64,000 bases of DNA from the NCBI GenBank assembly GCA_016713665.1, contig JADJOR010000002.1, forward strand, positions 868,001-932,000, written 5' to 3'. Source of the DNA: Deltaproteobacteria bacterium. GTDB taxonomy: Bacteria; Myxococcota_A; UBA9160; UBA4427. The position numbers and the translations under genes are program-made. Shown here piece by piece: positions 42,779 through 51,335 of this stretch; position 1 is the stretch's first letter; every line of letters begins with the position of its first letter. Under the pieces are notes generated by a model. That model saw only the letters and a list, made by a program, of their open reading frames with translations, was not told where the DNA came from and searched no databases.

Positions 42779-43780
42779 ATGAACGAGAACGAGAAGAAGG
42801 CCTTCGAGGCCCAGCTGAAGAGCTTCATCGGACGCCCGATCGGTCCGGCGATGACCGGCCGCGATCCGGTCAACGAGCCGATGATCCGCCAGTGGTGCGA
42901 CGCGATGGGCGAGACGAACCCCGCCCATCTCGACGCGGCGAAGGCGAAGGGCACGGTCCACGGCGAGATCAAGGCGCCGCCGACCATGTTGCAGGCCTGG
43001 GTCATGGAAGGCTGGGCCATGCACGAGGGCTACGACGAGCCCAAGAACGAGCAGCACCGCCTCCACAAGTTCCTCGCCGACCACGGCTACACCGGCGTCC
43101 TCGGCACCAACACGGAGGAGAACTACACGCGCTACCTGCGCCTCGGCGAAAAGGTCACGGCCGAGACGGTGATCGCCGAGATCTCGGACGAGAAGGCGAC
43201 GGGCCGCGGCATCGGATACTTCATCACGACCCGGACGAAGTTCTGGAACGAGCAGGGCGAGGAGCTCGGCTCGATGAGCTTCCGCGTGCTGCGCTACAAG
43301 CCGCCGGCCGAGGCGGCCGCCGCGGCGGGGGGCAGCCAGGGCAAGGACGCCAAGGGCGCGGCCGTCGCTGCGAAGCCGACGCGCATCAAGCCTCCGATGG
43401 GCCAGGACAACGGCTGGTGGTGGGAGAAGGTCGCGAAGGAGAACGTGCTGCCGATCCAGCGCTGCGCGGATTGCGGGAAGCTGCGCCATCCGCCGCGCCC
43501 GATGTGCGACGCCTGCGGCTCGCAGAAATTCGACTCGATCGCGGCATCGGGTCGCGGGAAGGTCCATACCTTCACCGTGATCCACTACCCGCAGTTCCCC
43601 GGCTACGACTATCCGATCGTCTCGATCATCGTCGACCTCGAAGAGGGCGAGCGGATGGCCTCGACGCTGGTCGAATGCAAGCCCGAGGCGGTCCAGATCG
43701 GCATGCCCGTCGAGCTTCTGATCCATCAGGACGAGGACGGCTTCAAGATCCCGTTCTTCCGACCGGCGAAGAGGGGGTAG
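42779..43780 (+). CDS. chsH2: MaoC-DUF35 fusion, ChsH2-like
   Basis: 333 residues from the ATG at 42779 (AAGGA upstream). Residues 1-185 are a MaoC-like hydratase half with the hot-dog motif GETNPAHLDAAKAKG near 45 and a regular EENYTRYLRLGEKVTAET strand. A Gly/Ala/Lys linker (about 185-205) follows. Residues 210-333 are DUF35: a zinc ribbon with Cys-x2-Cys pairs (RCADCGKLRHP; MCDACGSQKF) and an OB fold (KVHTFTVIHYPQFPGYDYP). M. tuberculosis ChsH2 has the same two-domain build: it hydrates the sterol side-chain enoyl-CoA with ChsH1 and docks the aldolase Ltp2 through DUF35. Same gene order here. Confidence 0.85.
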   Translation: MNENEKKAFEAQLKSFIGRPIGPAMTGRDPVNEPMIRQWCDAMGETNPAHLDAAKAKGTVHGEIKAPPTMLQAWVMEGWAMHEGYDEPKNEQHRLHKFLADHGYTGVLGTNTEENYTRYLRLGEKVTAETVIAEISDEKATGRGIGYFITTRTKFWNEQGEELGSMSFRVLRYKPPAEAAAAAGGSQGKDAKGAAVAAKPTRIKPPMGQDNGWWWEKVAKENVLPIQRCADCGKLRHPPRPMCDACGSQKFDSIAASGRGKVHTFTVIHYPQFPGYDYPIVSIIVDLEEGERMASTLVECKPEAVQIGMPVELLIHQDEDGFKIPFFRPAKRG

Positions 43781-43788
43781 GGAAAGAC

Positions 43789-44199
43789 ATGACGAAGACC
43801 TTCAAGGCAAGCGAGCTCACGGTCGGGCAGGAGCTTCCGCCCCTCGACCTCAAGACGACGGCGACCCTCGTCGCCGGCGGCGCGATGGCGTCCCGCGACT
43901 ACACCCCGGTCCATCACGACCGGGACGCGGCGGTCGCCCAGGGCCTCCCCGACATGTTCATGAACATCCTGACGACCCAGGGACTCTGCTCCCGCTACGT
44001 CACGGACTGGGCCGGCATCGACGCGATCGTGACCCGCGTCCGGACGAAGCTCGGCGGACCCAACATGCCGGGCGACGTCCTCAAGCTCCGTGGCAAGGTC
44101 GTCGCCAGGGCGGATCGCTCCGTCGACGTCGAGGTGTCGGGCAACAACGCCTGGGGCAACCACGTGACGGCGACCTTCACGCTGACGCTTCCGGCCTAG
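43789..44199 (+). CDS. chsH1: MaoC-like hydratase subunit, ChsH1-like
   Basis: 136 residues starting 8 bp after the chsH2-like stop. Single hot-dog fold with the hydratase-2 motif region SRDYTPVHHDRDAAVAQG (about residues 33-50), providing Asp and His for hydration. Small size, position and partner gene match ChsH1, which forms the active hydratase heterotetramer with the MaoC half of ChsH2. The predicted substrate is an enoyl-CoA ester of a degraded sterol or bile-acid side chain; other branched enoyl-CoAs remain possible. The aldolase gene follows 64 bp downstream. Confidence 0.85.
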   Translation: MTKTFKASELTVGQELPPLDLKTTATLVAGGAMASRDYTPVHHDRDAAVAQGLPDMFMNILTTQGLCSRYVTDWAGIDAIVTRVRTKLGGPNMPGDVLKLRGKVVARADRSVDVEVSGNNAWGNHVTATFTLTLPA

Positions 44200-44263
44200 C
44201 GCGCGAACCGTGCTCGCCCGGTCCCGGTCGAGCCCCGAACCCGACAAGCGAGACGAATCCATC

Positions 44264-45433
44264 ATGAAGAGTCCGATCCACAACGCCGCCGCCATCGCCG
44301 GAATCGGCCAGACGGCCTACACGAAGAAATCCGGCGTCTCCGAGCTCGCCCTCGCGACCGAGGCCGTGCGCAAGGCGATCGACGACGCGGGGCTCAAGCC
44401 CTCGGAGGTCGACGGCCTCGTGACCTACACGATGGACTCGAGCGACGAGGTCGAGGTCGCCCGGGCCGTCGGCATCGGCGACATGACGTTCTGGAGCAAG
44501 GTCAACTACGGCGGTGGCGCCGCCGTCGGCCTCGTCGCCCACGCGGCGATGGCCGTCGCGACGGGCATGGCGAAGAACGTCGTCGTCTACCGCGCGCTGA
44601 ACGGCCGTTCCGGCCAGCGCATGGGACAGGGCGTCTCGGGCCAGATCATCTCGAGCGACCTGATCCACTGGTCCTGGTACATGCCTTTCGGCCTCCTGAC
44701 CCCGGCCTCCTGGATCGCGCTTCAGGCCAAGCTCTACATGCACAAATACGGCGCGACCGTCGAGCATCTCGCCCACGTCGCGATCACGCAACGCATGCAC
44801 GCCCAGAACAACCCGAACGCGGCCATGCGCGGCAAGCCGATGACGATGGACGACTACATGAACGCCCGCATGATCTGCGAGCCGCTGCGGCTCTTCGATT
44901 GCTGCCAGGAGGACGACGGCGGCTGCGCGCTGCTCGTGACCTCGGCGGAGCGGGCGAAGGACATGAAGCAGAAGCCGGCGGTGATCCGCGGGGTCACGCA
45001 GGCCTCGTTCGAGGGTCAGGAGCAGATGACGAGCTTCTACCGCGACGATCTCGCCTGGCTCCCGGAGATGGAGCTCGCGGGGAAGATCGTCTACGAGCAG
45101 AGCGGGCTCGGGCCGAAGGACATCGACGCGGCGTGCCTCTACGACGCCTTCACGCCCGAGGTCCTGATGCAGCTCGAGGCCTATGGCTTCTGTGGCCGGG
45201 GCGAAGCGAAGGACTTCGTGACCGACAAGTCGCTGACCCTCGGCGGGGCGCTGCCGAACAATACCCACGGCGGCCTCCTCTCGGAGGCCTACCTGCACGG
45301 CGTGAATAATCTCGCCGAAGGCGTGCGGCTGATCCGCGGGACCTCGTGCAATCAGCCCGACGGCGTCGAGCACGTGCTCGTCACCAGCGGCGTCGGCGTG
45401 CCGACGGGTGCGGTCATCTTCGGGCAGGCGTGA
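44264..45433 (+). CDS. ltp2: Thiolase-fold retro-aldolase, Ltp2-like
   Basis: 389 residues. Collinear with M. tuberculosis Ltp2 as I recall it: GIGQTAYTKKSGVSELALATE at the start, TYTMDSSDEVEVARAVGIG, KVNYGGGAAVGLVAHAAMA, the EPLRLFDCCQEDDGG segment, LYDAFTPEVLMQLEAYGFCG, and NTHGGLLSEAYLHGVNNLAEG near the end. The Tyr residues of TSFYRDDL and EAYLHG align with those proposed as catalytic in Ltp2. Ltp2 cleaves the beta-hydroxyacyl-CoA made by ChsH1/ChsH2, releasing propionyl-CoA and the C19 steroid nucleus. Order chsH2-chsH1-ltp2 is that of the igr operon. Its stop codon overlaps the tupA start. Confidence 0.88.
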   Translation: MKSPIHNAAAIAGIGQTAYTKKSGVSELALATEAVRKAIDDAGLKPSEVDGLVTYTMDSSDEVEVARAVGIGDMTFWSKVNYGGGAAVGLVAHAAMAVATGMAKNVVVYRALNGRSGQRMGQGVSGQIISSDLIHWSWYMPFGLLTPASWIALQAKLYMHKYGATVEHLAHVAITQRMHAQNNPNAAMRGKPMTMDDYMNARMICEPLRLFDCCQEDDGGCALLVTSAERAKDMKQKPAVIRGVTQASFEGQEQMTSFYRDDLAWLPEMELAGKIVYEQSGLGPKDIDAACLYDAFTPEVLMQLEAYGFCGRGEAKDFVTDKSLTLGGALPNNTHGGLLSEAYLHGVNNLAEGVRLIRGTSCNQPDGVEHVLVTSGVGVPTGAVIFGQA

Positions 45434-46338
45434 TGACGCGGCCGATCCCGACGACCGCGCTCGCGCGAGTCCTCCGTCTTCTCGGCTCCTTCGGCCTGAA
45501 CCTCGGCCTGGCCGTCGGATTGCTCCTGTCCTTCGCGCTGCACGCAGAGGCGGAGACGAAGCCCGACGCAGCGCGCTCGCTCCTCCTCGCGACGACGACG
45601 AGCGTGCAGGAGTCGGGGCTGCTCGATGCGCTGCTGCCCGGCTTCACGAAATCGTCGGGATACGCCGTCCGCGTGATCGCCGTCGGCAGCGGGGCGGCGA
45701 TCGAGATGGCCCGCAAGGGCGATGCGGACGTCGTGATCGCCCACTCGGCCGAGGCCGAGGAGGCGCTCGTCCGGGACGGCATCGCGACGAGCCGGACGAG
45801 CTTCATGGAGAACTTCTTCGTCCTCGTCGGACCGAAGTCGGATCCGGCCGGCGTCGTGGAGGCCGCGAGTCCCGAAGCGGCGTTTGGCCTCCTCTTCCGG
45901 TCCCATGCGCCTTTCGTGAGCCGCGCCGATCAGTCCGGGACCCACGTGCGGGAGCAGGCGCTGGTGAAGGCGGCCGGCCTCGATCCGAAGGCGCCCTGGC
46001 CGGGGCGTGTGGAGACGGGGAGCGGCATGGGGCCTTCGCTGCTCGTGGCCGGGGAGAAGCGCGCCTACATCCTCTCCGACATCGCGACCTATCTCGCGTT
46101 TCGCGATCGCGTCGACCTCGTCGTGCTGTCGCGTCCTTCGTCCTCGCTGCGCAACGTCTACTCGGTCCTGCAGCTCGACCCGAAGCGCTTCGGACATCCG
46201 ATCGAGAGCGAGGGCGCGATGGCCCTCGAGCGTCATCTGCTCTCGCCGGAGGTCCAGCGCCAGATCGGCGCCTTTGGCCGCGATCGATTCGGCGAGGCGC
46301 TCTTCGTCCCGCTCGCCCCCGGCCAGGCCGGGCGCTAG
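45433..46338 (+). CDS. tupA: Tungstate/molybdate-binding protein (TupA-like)
   Basis: 301 residues. Signal peptide (to about residue 40, ...SFALHAEAE). The hallmark TTTS anion-binding strand is present as LLLATTTSVQESGLLDALLP, with SRADQSGTHVREQAL later, the second ligand loop of TupA; ModA proteins lack TTTS. The mature protein should bind tungstate in the periplasm and deliver it to TupB/TupC. ATG overlaps the stop of the ltp2-like gene (TGATG), implying translational coupling with a functionally unrelated gene. Together with moeA and the oxidoreductase downstream it supports a tungsten enzyme. Confidence 0.9.
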   Translation: MTRPIPTTALARVLRLLGSFGLNLGLAVGLLLSFALHAEAETKPDAARSLLLATTTSVQESGLLDALLPGFTKSSGYAVRVIAVGSGAAIEMARKGDADVVIAHSAEAEEALVRDGIATSRTSFMENFFVLVGPKSDPAGVVEAASPEAAFGLLFRSHAPFVSRADQSGTHVREQALVKAAGLDPKAPWPGRVETGSGMGPSLLVAGEKRAYILSDIATYLAFRDRVDLVVLSRPSSSLRNVYSVLQLDPKRFGHPIESEGAMALERHLLSPEVQRQIGAFGRDRFGEALFVPLAPGQAGR

Positions 46339-46350
46339 TCGCGGCGGATC

Positions 46351-47010
46351 GTGACGGACGTCGCCGCTGCCGAGCTCGCGGAGATCAGTCTGCGAACCCT
46401 GCGCGTCAGCGGGACGGCCCTCGTGATCGCCGTCGTGCTCGGCGTGCCCGCCGCCATCGCGCTCGGGACGCGGCGCTTCACCGGCCGGGGACTGCTCGTG
46501 ACCGCGGTCAACGCCGGGATGGGGGCGCCGCCGGTCGTCGTCGGTCTCGGTGTCGCGATGCTCCTCTGGCGCAGCGGTCCCTTCGGCGGGCTCTCGCTGA
46601 TGTACAGCGTCACGGCGATGGTCGCGGCCCAGGTCCTGATCGCGCTGCCGCTCGTCGTCGGCATCACCCTCGCCGCGGTCGGTGCCCTCGACGACGACTG
46701 GCATCTCCAGGTCCGGACGTTGGGCGTGCCGCGGGGCATTCGGCTCTGGCTTCTCGTGCGCGAGATCCGGATGGGGCTGCTCGCCGCCGTGCTCGCGGCG
46801 CTCGGCGGGATCCTGTCCGAAGTGGGGGCGGTCCAGATGGTCGGCGGCAATCTCGTCGGCGAGACCCGCGTCCTCTCGACGGCGATCCTGATGAACACCG
46901 GCATGGGGCGCTTCGATACGGCACTCGGGCTCGCGGCCGTTCTGCTCGGACTCACGTTCCTGCTCGCGGGTCTGCTCACCGCCGTCCAGCAGGGGGGGCG
47001 ACCGCGGTGA
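46351..47010 (+). CDS. tupB: Tungstate ABC transporter permease (TupB-like)
   Basis: 219 residues, GTG start 12 bp after tupA. Five or six membrane helices, including LRVSGTALVIAVVLGVPAAIAL at the start and LGLAAVLLGLTFLLAGLLTAVQ at the end. The EAA-like coupling loop reads RTLGVPRGIRLWLLVREIRMGLLAAVLAALGG in two parts, and SEVGAVQMVGGNLVGETRVLS is typical of TupB and related ModB-type permeases. It lies within tupABC; its stop overlaps the tupC start by GTGA. Inner membrane. Confidence 0.9.
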   Translation: MTDVAAAELAEISLRTLRVSGTALVIAVVLGVPAAIALGTRRFTGRGLLVTAVNAGMGAPPVVVGLGVAMLLWRSGPFGGLSLMYSVTAMVAAQVLIALPLVVGITLAAVGALDDDWHLQVRTLGVPRGIRLWLLVREIRMGLLAAVLAALGGILSEVGAVQMVGGNLVGETRVLSTAILMNTGMGRFDTALGLAAVLLGLTFLLAGLLTAVQQGGRPR

Positions 47011-48089
47011 TCGGCGCGGACGCTTTCCCGATGCTCGAGGCTCGGGATCTTCTCCGCCGCATCGGCCGGGGTCCCGACGCGTTCGTGCTGTCGGTCGACC
47101 ATTTCGCGCTCCGGCCCGGCGAGATCACCGCGATCCTCGGCCCCAACGGATCCGGCAAGACGACGTTGCTGCGGGTCCTGGCCGGTGATCCCCAAGCCGA
47201 GGGAGCGGGCTCGGTGCGGATCGCGAGTGGACGGGTGACCCTCGTCGCGCAGCGACCGCTCGCCTTTGCCGGCAGCGTCGCCCACAACGCATCCGTCGGG
47301 CTGCTCGGTCAGGGCATTGCACGCGCCGAGCGCGACGATCGGGTGGGAGCCGCCCTCGAGCGCTTCGGGATCGGCGGCCTCGCGCGCCACGACGCGCGCA
47401 CGCTCTCGGGTGGGGAGCTGCGGCGCCTGGCGCTCGCCCGGGCTTTCGTGATCGAGCCCTCGGTCCTGCTTCTCGACGAGCCCTTCGACGATCTCGACGC
47501 GGAGGGGCAACGGAGGCTCTCCCTCGACCTGCTGCGGGCGGTGCGGGAGACGGGCGTCGCGCTCGCCGTCGTGACCCACGATCTCTCGCGTGCGCTGCTC
47601 CTCGCGGACCGGATCGCGGTCCTCGCTGGCGGGCGGATCGCCCAGGCAGGGCCGCGGGACGAGGTGCTGGCGCGACCGACGACTCCCGCGATCGCGCGCC
47701 TCGTCGGGATGACGAATCTCGCGCCGGGGCGGGTGGTCGCCCAGGGCGATGGGGTCGTGGAGATCGAGCTCGACTCCGGACACGTCGTCGCCGGAGCCGC
47801 GATGCTCCCGGTCGGTGCGCAGGTCTGGATCGGGATCCGGCCGGAACATCTCAAGCTCGACGTCGCCCGCGGCGGGGGACGGGCGATCGGCTCGGCCCGG
47901 GTCGAGACGCTGCTCGACGACGGCCTCGTTACCGTCGTCGCCCTGGCACTCGCGGGCCGTTCGTTCACGACCCATCTGCTCTCGGGTCGTGGTCTCGCCA
48001 AACATCTGCGCGCGGGCGATGCGATCGACGTCGGCGTCGTCCCCGAGCAGGTCCACGTCCGCATGCTCGACGAGCCCCACGGTCTCTGA
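47007..48089 (+). CDS. tupC: Tungstate ABC transporter ATPase (TupC-like) with TOBE domain
   Basis: 360 residues, GTG start overlapping tupB. Walker A GPNGSGKTTLLRVLAG near 46, signature LSGGELRRLALARAF near 135, Walker B VLLLDEPFDDLDAEG, switch His in VVTHDLSRALLLAD. After residue 240 a TOBE-type oxyanion domain follows (GMTNLAPGRVVAQGDGVVEI; WIGIRPEHLKLDV), which in ModC and TupC can sense the anion. Energises import by TupAB. Confidence 0.9.
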   Translation: MIGADAFPMLEARDLLRRIGRGPDAFVLSVDHFALRPGEITAILGPNGSGKTTLLRVLAGDPQAEGAGSVRIASGRVTLVAQRPLAFAGSVAHNASVGLLGQGIARAERDDRVGAALERFGIGGLARHDARTLSGGELRRLALARAFVIEPSVLLLDEPFDDLDAEGQRRLSLDLLRAVRETGVALAVVTHDLSRALLLADRIAVLAGGRIAQAGPRDEVLARPTTPAIARLVGMTNLAPGRVVAQGDGVVEIELDSGHVVAGAAMLPVGAQVWIGIRPEHLKLDVARGGGRAIGSARVETLLDDGLVTVVALALAGRSFTTHLLSGRGLAKHLRAGDAIDVGVVPEQVHVRMLDEPHGL

Positions 48090-48153
48090 TCGCCCGATGA
48101 AAGGCCCGACGAGCCGGGTCGGTCGATGGGCTCGCGCGCCGGCCCCGCCGCGC

Positions 48154-50064
48154 TCAATCCGCCGGAAAGCCCGCCGCGGCGAGGTCGCGGCGTAGCGCCG
48201 ATCCCGGATCCGCGAGGAGCGAGATCAGCAGCTTCACCGCCGGCCGCTGGCGCCGCCCCGTCGGAACGACGAAGTCGTAGCGCTCGGGCTGGAGCGGTCG
48301 GAAGCGCAGTCCCGCCTCCCGGGCCACGGTCTCGATCGTGACGCCCCAGTCGGCTCGACCCTGGGCGACGGCGGCGGCGACGGCGTAGTGGGAGCGGGGC
48401 TCGTAGGCGTGGCCCGGCGGCGTGCGGCCCGCGAGCAGCCGATCGATCAGGATGCGCGTCCCGGCGCCGCGATTGCGATTGACCATGCGAAGGCCGGGAT
48501 CCGCGAGCAGGGCGGGAATCTCGCGCGTCTCGTCCGCGCGGGTCACGATACCCTGCATTCGGCCGTAGCCCGGGACGAGCTGCATGTCCGCTTCGAGGAA
48601 GGGCGTGTTGTAGTGATCGGTCGCGGGGTCGAGCAGATGGATCGGCGCGAGGTCGCACTCGCCGCGCCGCGCCGCCTCGAGGCCGCCCTGGCTGCCGACC
48701 GCGATCAGCTTGACCGAGAGGCCGCGGCGGGCGAGCTGGCTCGCGATGCGATCGAGTCCGGCGCAGTGGCTCCCGATCACGACGAGATCGGCGACGGGGA
48801 CGTCGCGGCCGAGCAGCGTCACCTCGACGGGCATGTCGGCCTCGACGATCTCGGTGTTGCGGCCGATCCGCACGAAGCCATCGGCGCGGCTGAAGGTCGT
48901 GACGCTGCCGCTGCCCTTGCCCATGGGATAGGCGGAGAGACGGCCTTCGGCGTCGGGCACGAGGCCGACCAGCAAGTATTCGAGGCGGCCGCGCTCGCTG
49001 CGCGTCTTGACCGCGAGGCGCGCCGGCCGGGTCTCGCGGCGCGTGACGGGGAGTCCCGCGAGATCGCGCAGCAGCGGCGCCACGGACTCGTGGAACGTGA
49101 AGATCGCCGAGGTCGGAAAGCCCGGCAGGATCACGACGGGCTTGTCTCCGTCGGCCGCGAGGCAGATCGGCTTGCCGGGCTTGAGGGCCACACCGTGGAC
49201 GACGATCCCGGGCGAGAGCTCGCCGACGACGAGCGCGTTGAGATCGCCTTCGCCCTTCGACGTCCCGCCCGAGAGCAGGACGAGATCCGCATCGGCGAGG
49301 GCGCGCCGGAGCGCCGCGCGCAGGGCCGCCGGATCGTCGCGAAAGCCGCCCAGGAAGACCGCCTCGGCGCCGAGCTCGCGGACGGCGTCGGAGAGGATGC
49401 GGCCGTTGCTGTCGAAGACGAGGCCGGGCCGCATGACCTCGCCGGGCTGGACGATCTCGTCGCCGGTCGAGAGGATCGCGACGCGCGGCCGGCGGTGGAC
49501 CCGGACCGAGGCGCAGCCGATCGCCGCGAGGAGCCCCGTCTCCCGGGACGAGAGGCGCGTCCCCGCGAAGAGCACAGTCTCGCCGCGCCCCATGTCGGTT
49601 CCGGCGTACGAGAGGGCGGCGCCGGGCACGCGCGCGGACTGCACGAGGACGAAGCCGGGCTCGCCCGCCGCTCCGGGCTCGAGCTGGGTCACCTCGACGG
49701 GGACGACCGCGTCGGCGCCGCGCGGGAGCATCGCGCCGGTCGCGATCGAGGTCGCCGTGCCGGGCCCGACCTCGATCTGCGGCGCGACGCCGGTCGGAAG
49801 CGACTCGGCGTTGAGGCGCAGGCGGCGCGGCTCCTCCTCCGACGCGCCGAAGGTGTCTTCACTGCGCACCGCGAAGCCGTCCATGTTCGCGCGGTCGAAG
49901 CCCGGCACGTCGACCGGGGCGCGCACGTCCTCGGCGAGCACCCGCCCGAGCGCCGCGTCGAGGCCGATGGTCTCCGCTTCGAGCGCGCCGCTCCGGACCA
50001 CCGCCCGCCAGCGCCGCTCGGCCTCGTCGCGATCGAGGATCTCGAGGAATTGCGTCTGCTTCAT
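48154..50064 (-). CDS. moeA: MoeA fused to a periplasmic-binding-protein-like domain
   Basis: 636 residues. Residues about 1-410 are MoeA: DVPGFDRANMDGFAVR, GAMLPRGADAVVPVE, RPRVAILSTGDEIV, LVLLSGGTSKGEGDLN and LPGFPTSAIFTF mark the four domains and active site that inserts Mo or W into MPT. Residues about 425-636 are a PBP-like domain (VIGSHCAGLDRIASQLARRG; GECDLAPIHLLDP; RMVNRNRGAGTRILID) as in the cytoplasmic MoeA-PBP proteins, which may sense molybdate or tungstate or a pterin. Start overlaps the stop of the other moeA (ATGA). Converges with tupABC. Cytoplasmic. Confidence 0.9.
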   Translation of the reverse strand: MKQTQFLEILDRDEAERRWRAVVRSGALEAETIGLDAALGRVLAEDVRAPVDVPGFDRANMDGFAVRSEDTFGASEEEPRRLRLNAESLPTGVAPQIEVGPGTATSIATGAMLPRGADAVVPVEVTQLEPGAAGEPGFVLVQSARVPGAALSYAGTDMGRGETVLFAGTRLSSRETGLLAAIGCASVRVHRRPRVAILSTGDEIVQPGEVMRPGLVFDSNGRILSDAVRELGAEAVFLGGFRDDPAALRAALRRALADADLVLLSGGTSKGEGDLNALVVGELSPGIVVHGVALKPGKPICLAADGDKPVVILPGFPTSAIFTFHESVAPLLRDLAGLPVTRRETRPARLAVKTRSERGRLEYLLVGLVPDAEGRLSAYPMGKGSGSVTTFSRADGFVRIGRNTEIVEADMPVEVTLLGRDVPVADLVVIGSHCAGLDRIASQLARRGLSVKLIAVGSQGGLEAARRGECDLAPIHLLDPATDHYNTPFLEADMQLVPGYGRMQGIVTRADETREIPALLADPGLRMVNRNRGAGTRILIDRLLAGRTPPGHAYEPRSHYAVAAAVAQGRADWGVTIETVAREAGLRFRPLQPERYDFVVPTGRRQRPAVKLLISLLADPGSALRRDLAAAGFPAD

Positions 50065-51320
50065 GATTCGGCGACCTCGTCCGCGTTCCCGGGCTCGTCG
50101 TCGTAGAGCAGGATCTCGACGAGCTCGCCTTCGGCGTAGCCCTCCCGCTCCCGCGGCACGATCACCGCTCCCGCCGCGCGAACCGTCGACGAGAGGATCG
50201 AGGCCCCCGCCGTCGCGAGCGGCACGGCACGGCCGGCCTCGAGGGCGACGCGCACGTAGTCGGTGCGGCCGACCTCCGAGGCGAGCTTGCGCGCGAGCGG
50301 GACGCGCAGGCGGCGATGGGTCCAGGCCCGCGAGCGGCCGCCGAGAGCTCGGATCGTCGGCCCCGCGAAGAACTCGTAGGCGGCGAGACAGCTCACGGGA
50401 TTGCCCGGGAGCAGGAAGACGAAGCGGCCGTCGATCCGGCCGATGCCGGTCGGGCTCGACGGGCGCATCGAGAGGCCGTGGTAGTCGAGGCTTCCGAGCT
50501 CGGCGAGCAGGCGCGGCGCGTGATCCTCCTGGCCGACGGAGGTCCCTCCCGAGACGAGGACGACGTCGGGCTCGGGATCGGCCATCAGGGCCCGGATCCG
50601 CTCGGGCACGTCGGGCACGATCTCGAAGGGCAGGACCCGTCCACCGTCCCGCGCGACGAGCCCGCGAAGCACGACGGAGTTGCTGTCGACGATGCGAGCC
50701 CCGCTCGGGCGCGAGCCCGCCGGAAGCAGCTCGTCGCCGGTCACGAGCAGCCGGACCCGCGGCTGCCGGACGCACGCGACCTCGGCTCGGCCGATCGACG
50801 CGAGCAGGCCCACGTCCTGGGGGCGCAGTCTCCGCCCGGCTGCGAGCACGCGGTCGCCCAGGCGGATGTCCTCGCCGATGACGCCCACGTTCTTCTTCGG
50901 GGCGACGGACTCCGAGACGAGCACGCGCCCGTCGCGCTCTTCGCAGATCTCCGCCTTGGCGACGGCGTCCGCGCCATCCGGGATCGGTGCCCCCGTCATG
51001 ATCCGCACGGTCTGGCCGGCTTCGAGGCGACCGGAGAAGGGCCGGCCGGGCAGGGCTGTGCCCACGATCGCGAAGCGGATGGGCTCATAGCTCGAGGCGC
51101 CGAAGGAGGCGGCTCCCTCGATCGCGTAGCCGTCCATGGCCGAACGCGCGAAGCCCGGCACGTCGACCGCGGACGTGACGTCCTCGGCGAGCACGCGGCC
51201 GAAGCCTTCGAGCAGCGGCACAGTTTCGGTGGCGAGCAGCCGGGTCTCACGGGCCAGGAACGCGAGGACGTCTTCCACGTCCGCGCGTTCCGCGAACCCG
51301 CGCATGCGAACGTCGCGCAT
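50061..51320 (-). CDS. moeA: Molybdopterin molybdenumtransferase MoeA
   Basis: 419 residues. DVPGFARSAMDGYAIEG near 55, TGAPIPDGADAVAKAE near 111, RVRLLVTGDELLPAGS near 186, VVLVSGGTSVGQEDH near 254 and LLPGNPVSCLAAYEFF near 310 are the MoeA motifs. Here the inserted metal is plausibly tungsten, because the gene lies between the oxidoreductase (15 bp upstream) and the MoeA-PBP gene (overlapping by 4 bp). Two different MoeA proteins in one operon are seen in organisms handling W separately from Mo. Cytoplasmic. Confidence 0.92.
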   Translation of the reverse strand: MRDVRMRGFAERADVEDVLAFLARETRLLATETVPLLEGFGRVLAEDVTSAVDVPGFARSAMDGYAIEGAASFGASSYEPIRFAIVGTALPGRPFSGRLEAGQTVRIMTGAPIPDGADAVAKAEICEERDGRVLVSESVAPKKNVGVIGEDIRLGDRVLAAGRRLRPQDVGLLASIGRAEVACVRQPRVRLLVTGDELLPAGSRPSGARIVDSNSVVLRGLVARDGGRVLPFEIVPDVPERIRALMADPEPDVVLVSGGTSVGQEDHAPRLLAELGSLDYHGLSMRPSSPTGIGRIDGRFVFLLPGNPVSCLAAYEFFAGPTIRALGGRSRAWTHRRLRVPLARKLASEVGRTDYVRVALEAGRAVPLATAGASILSSTVRAAGAVIVPREREGYAEGELVEILLYDDEPGNADEVAES

Positions 51321-51335
51321 CGACCGCTTCTCGGA

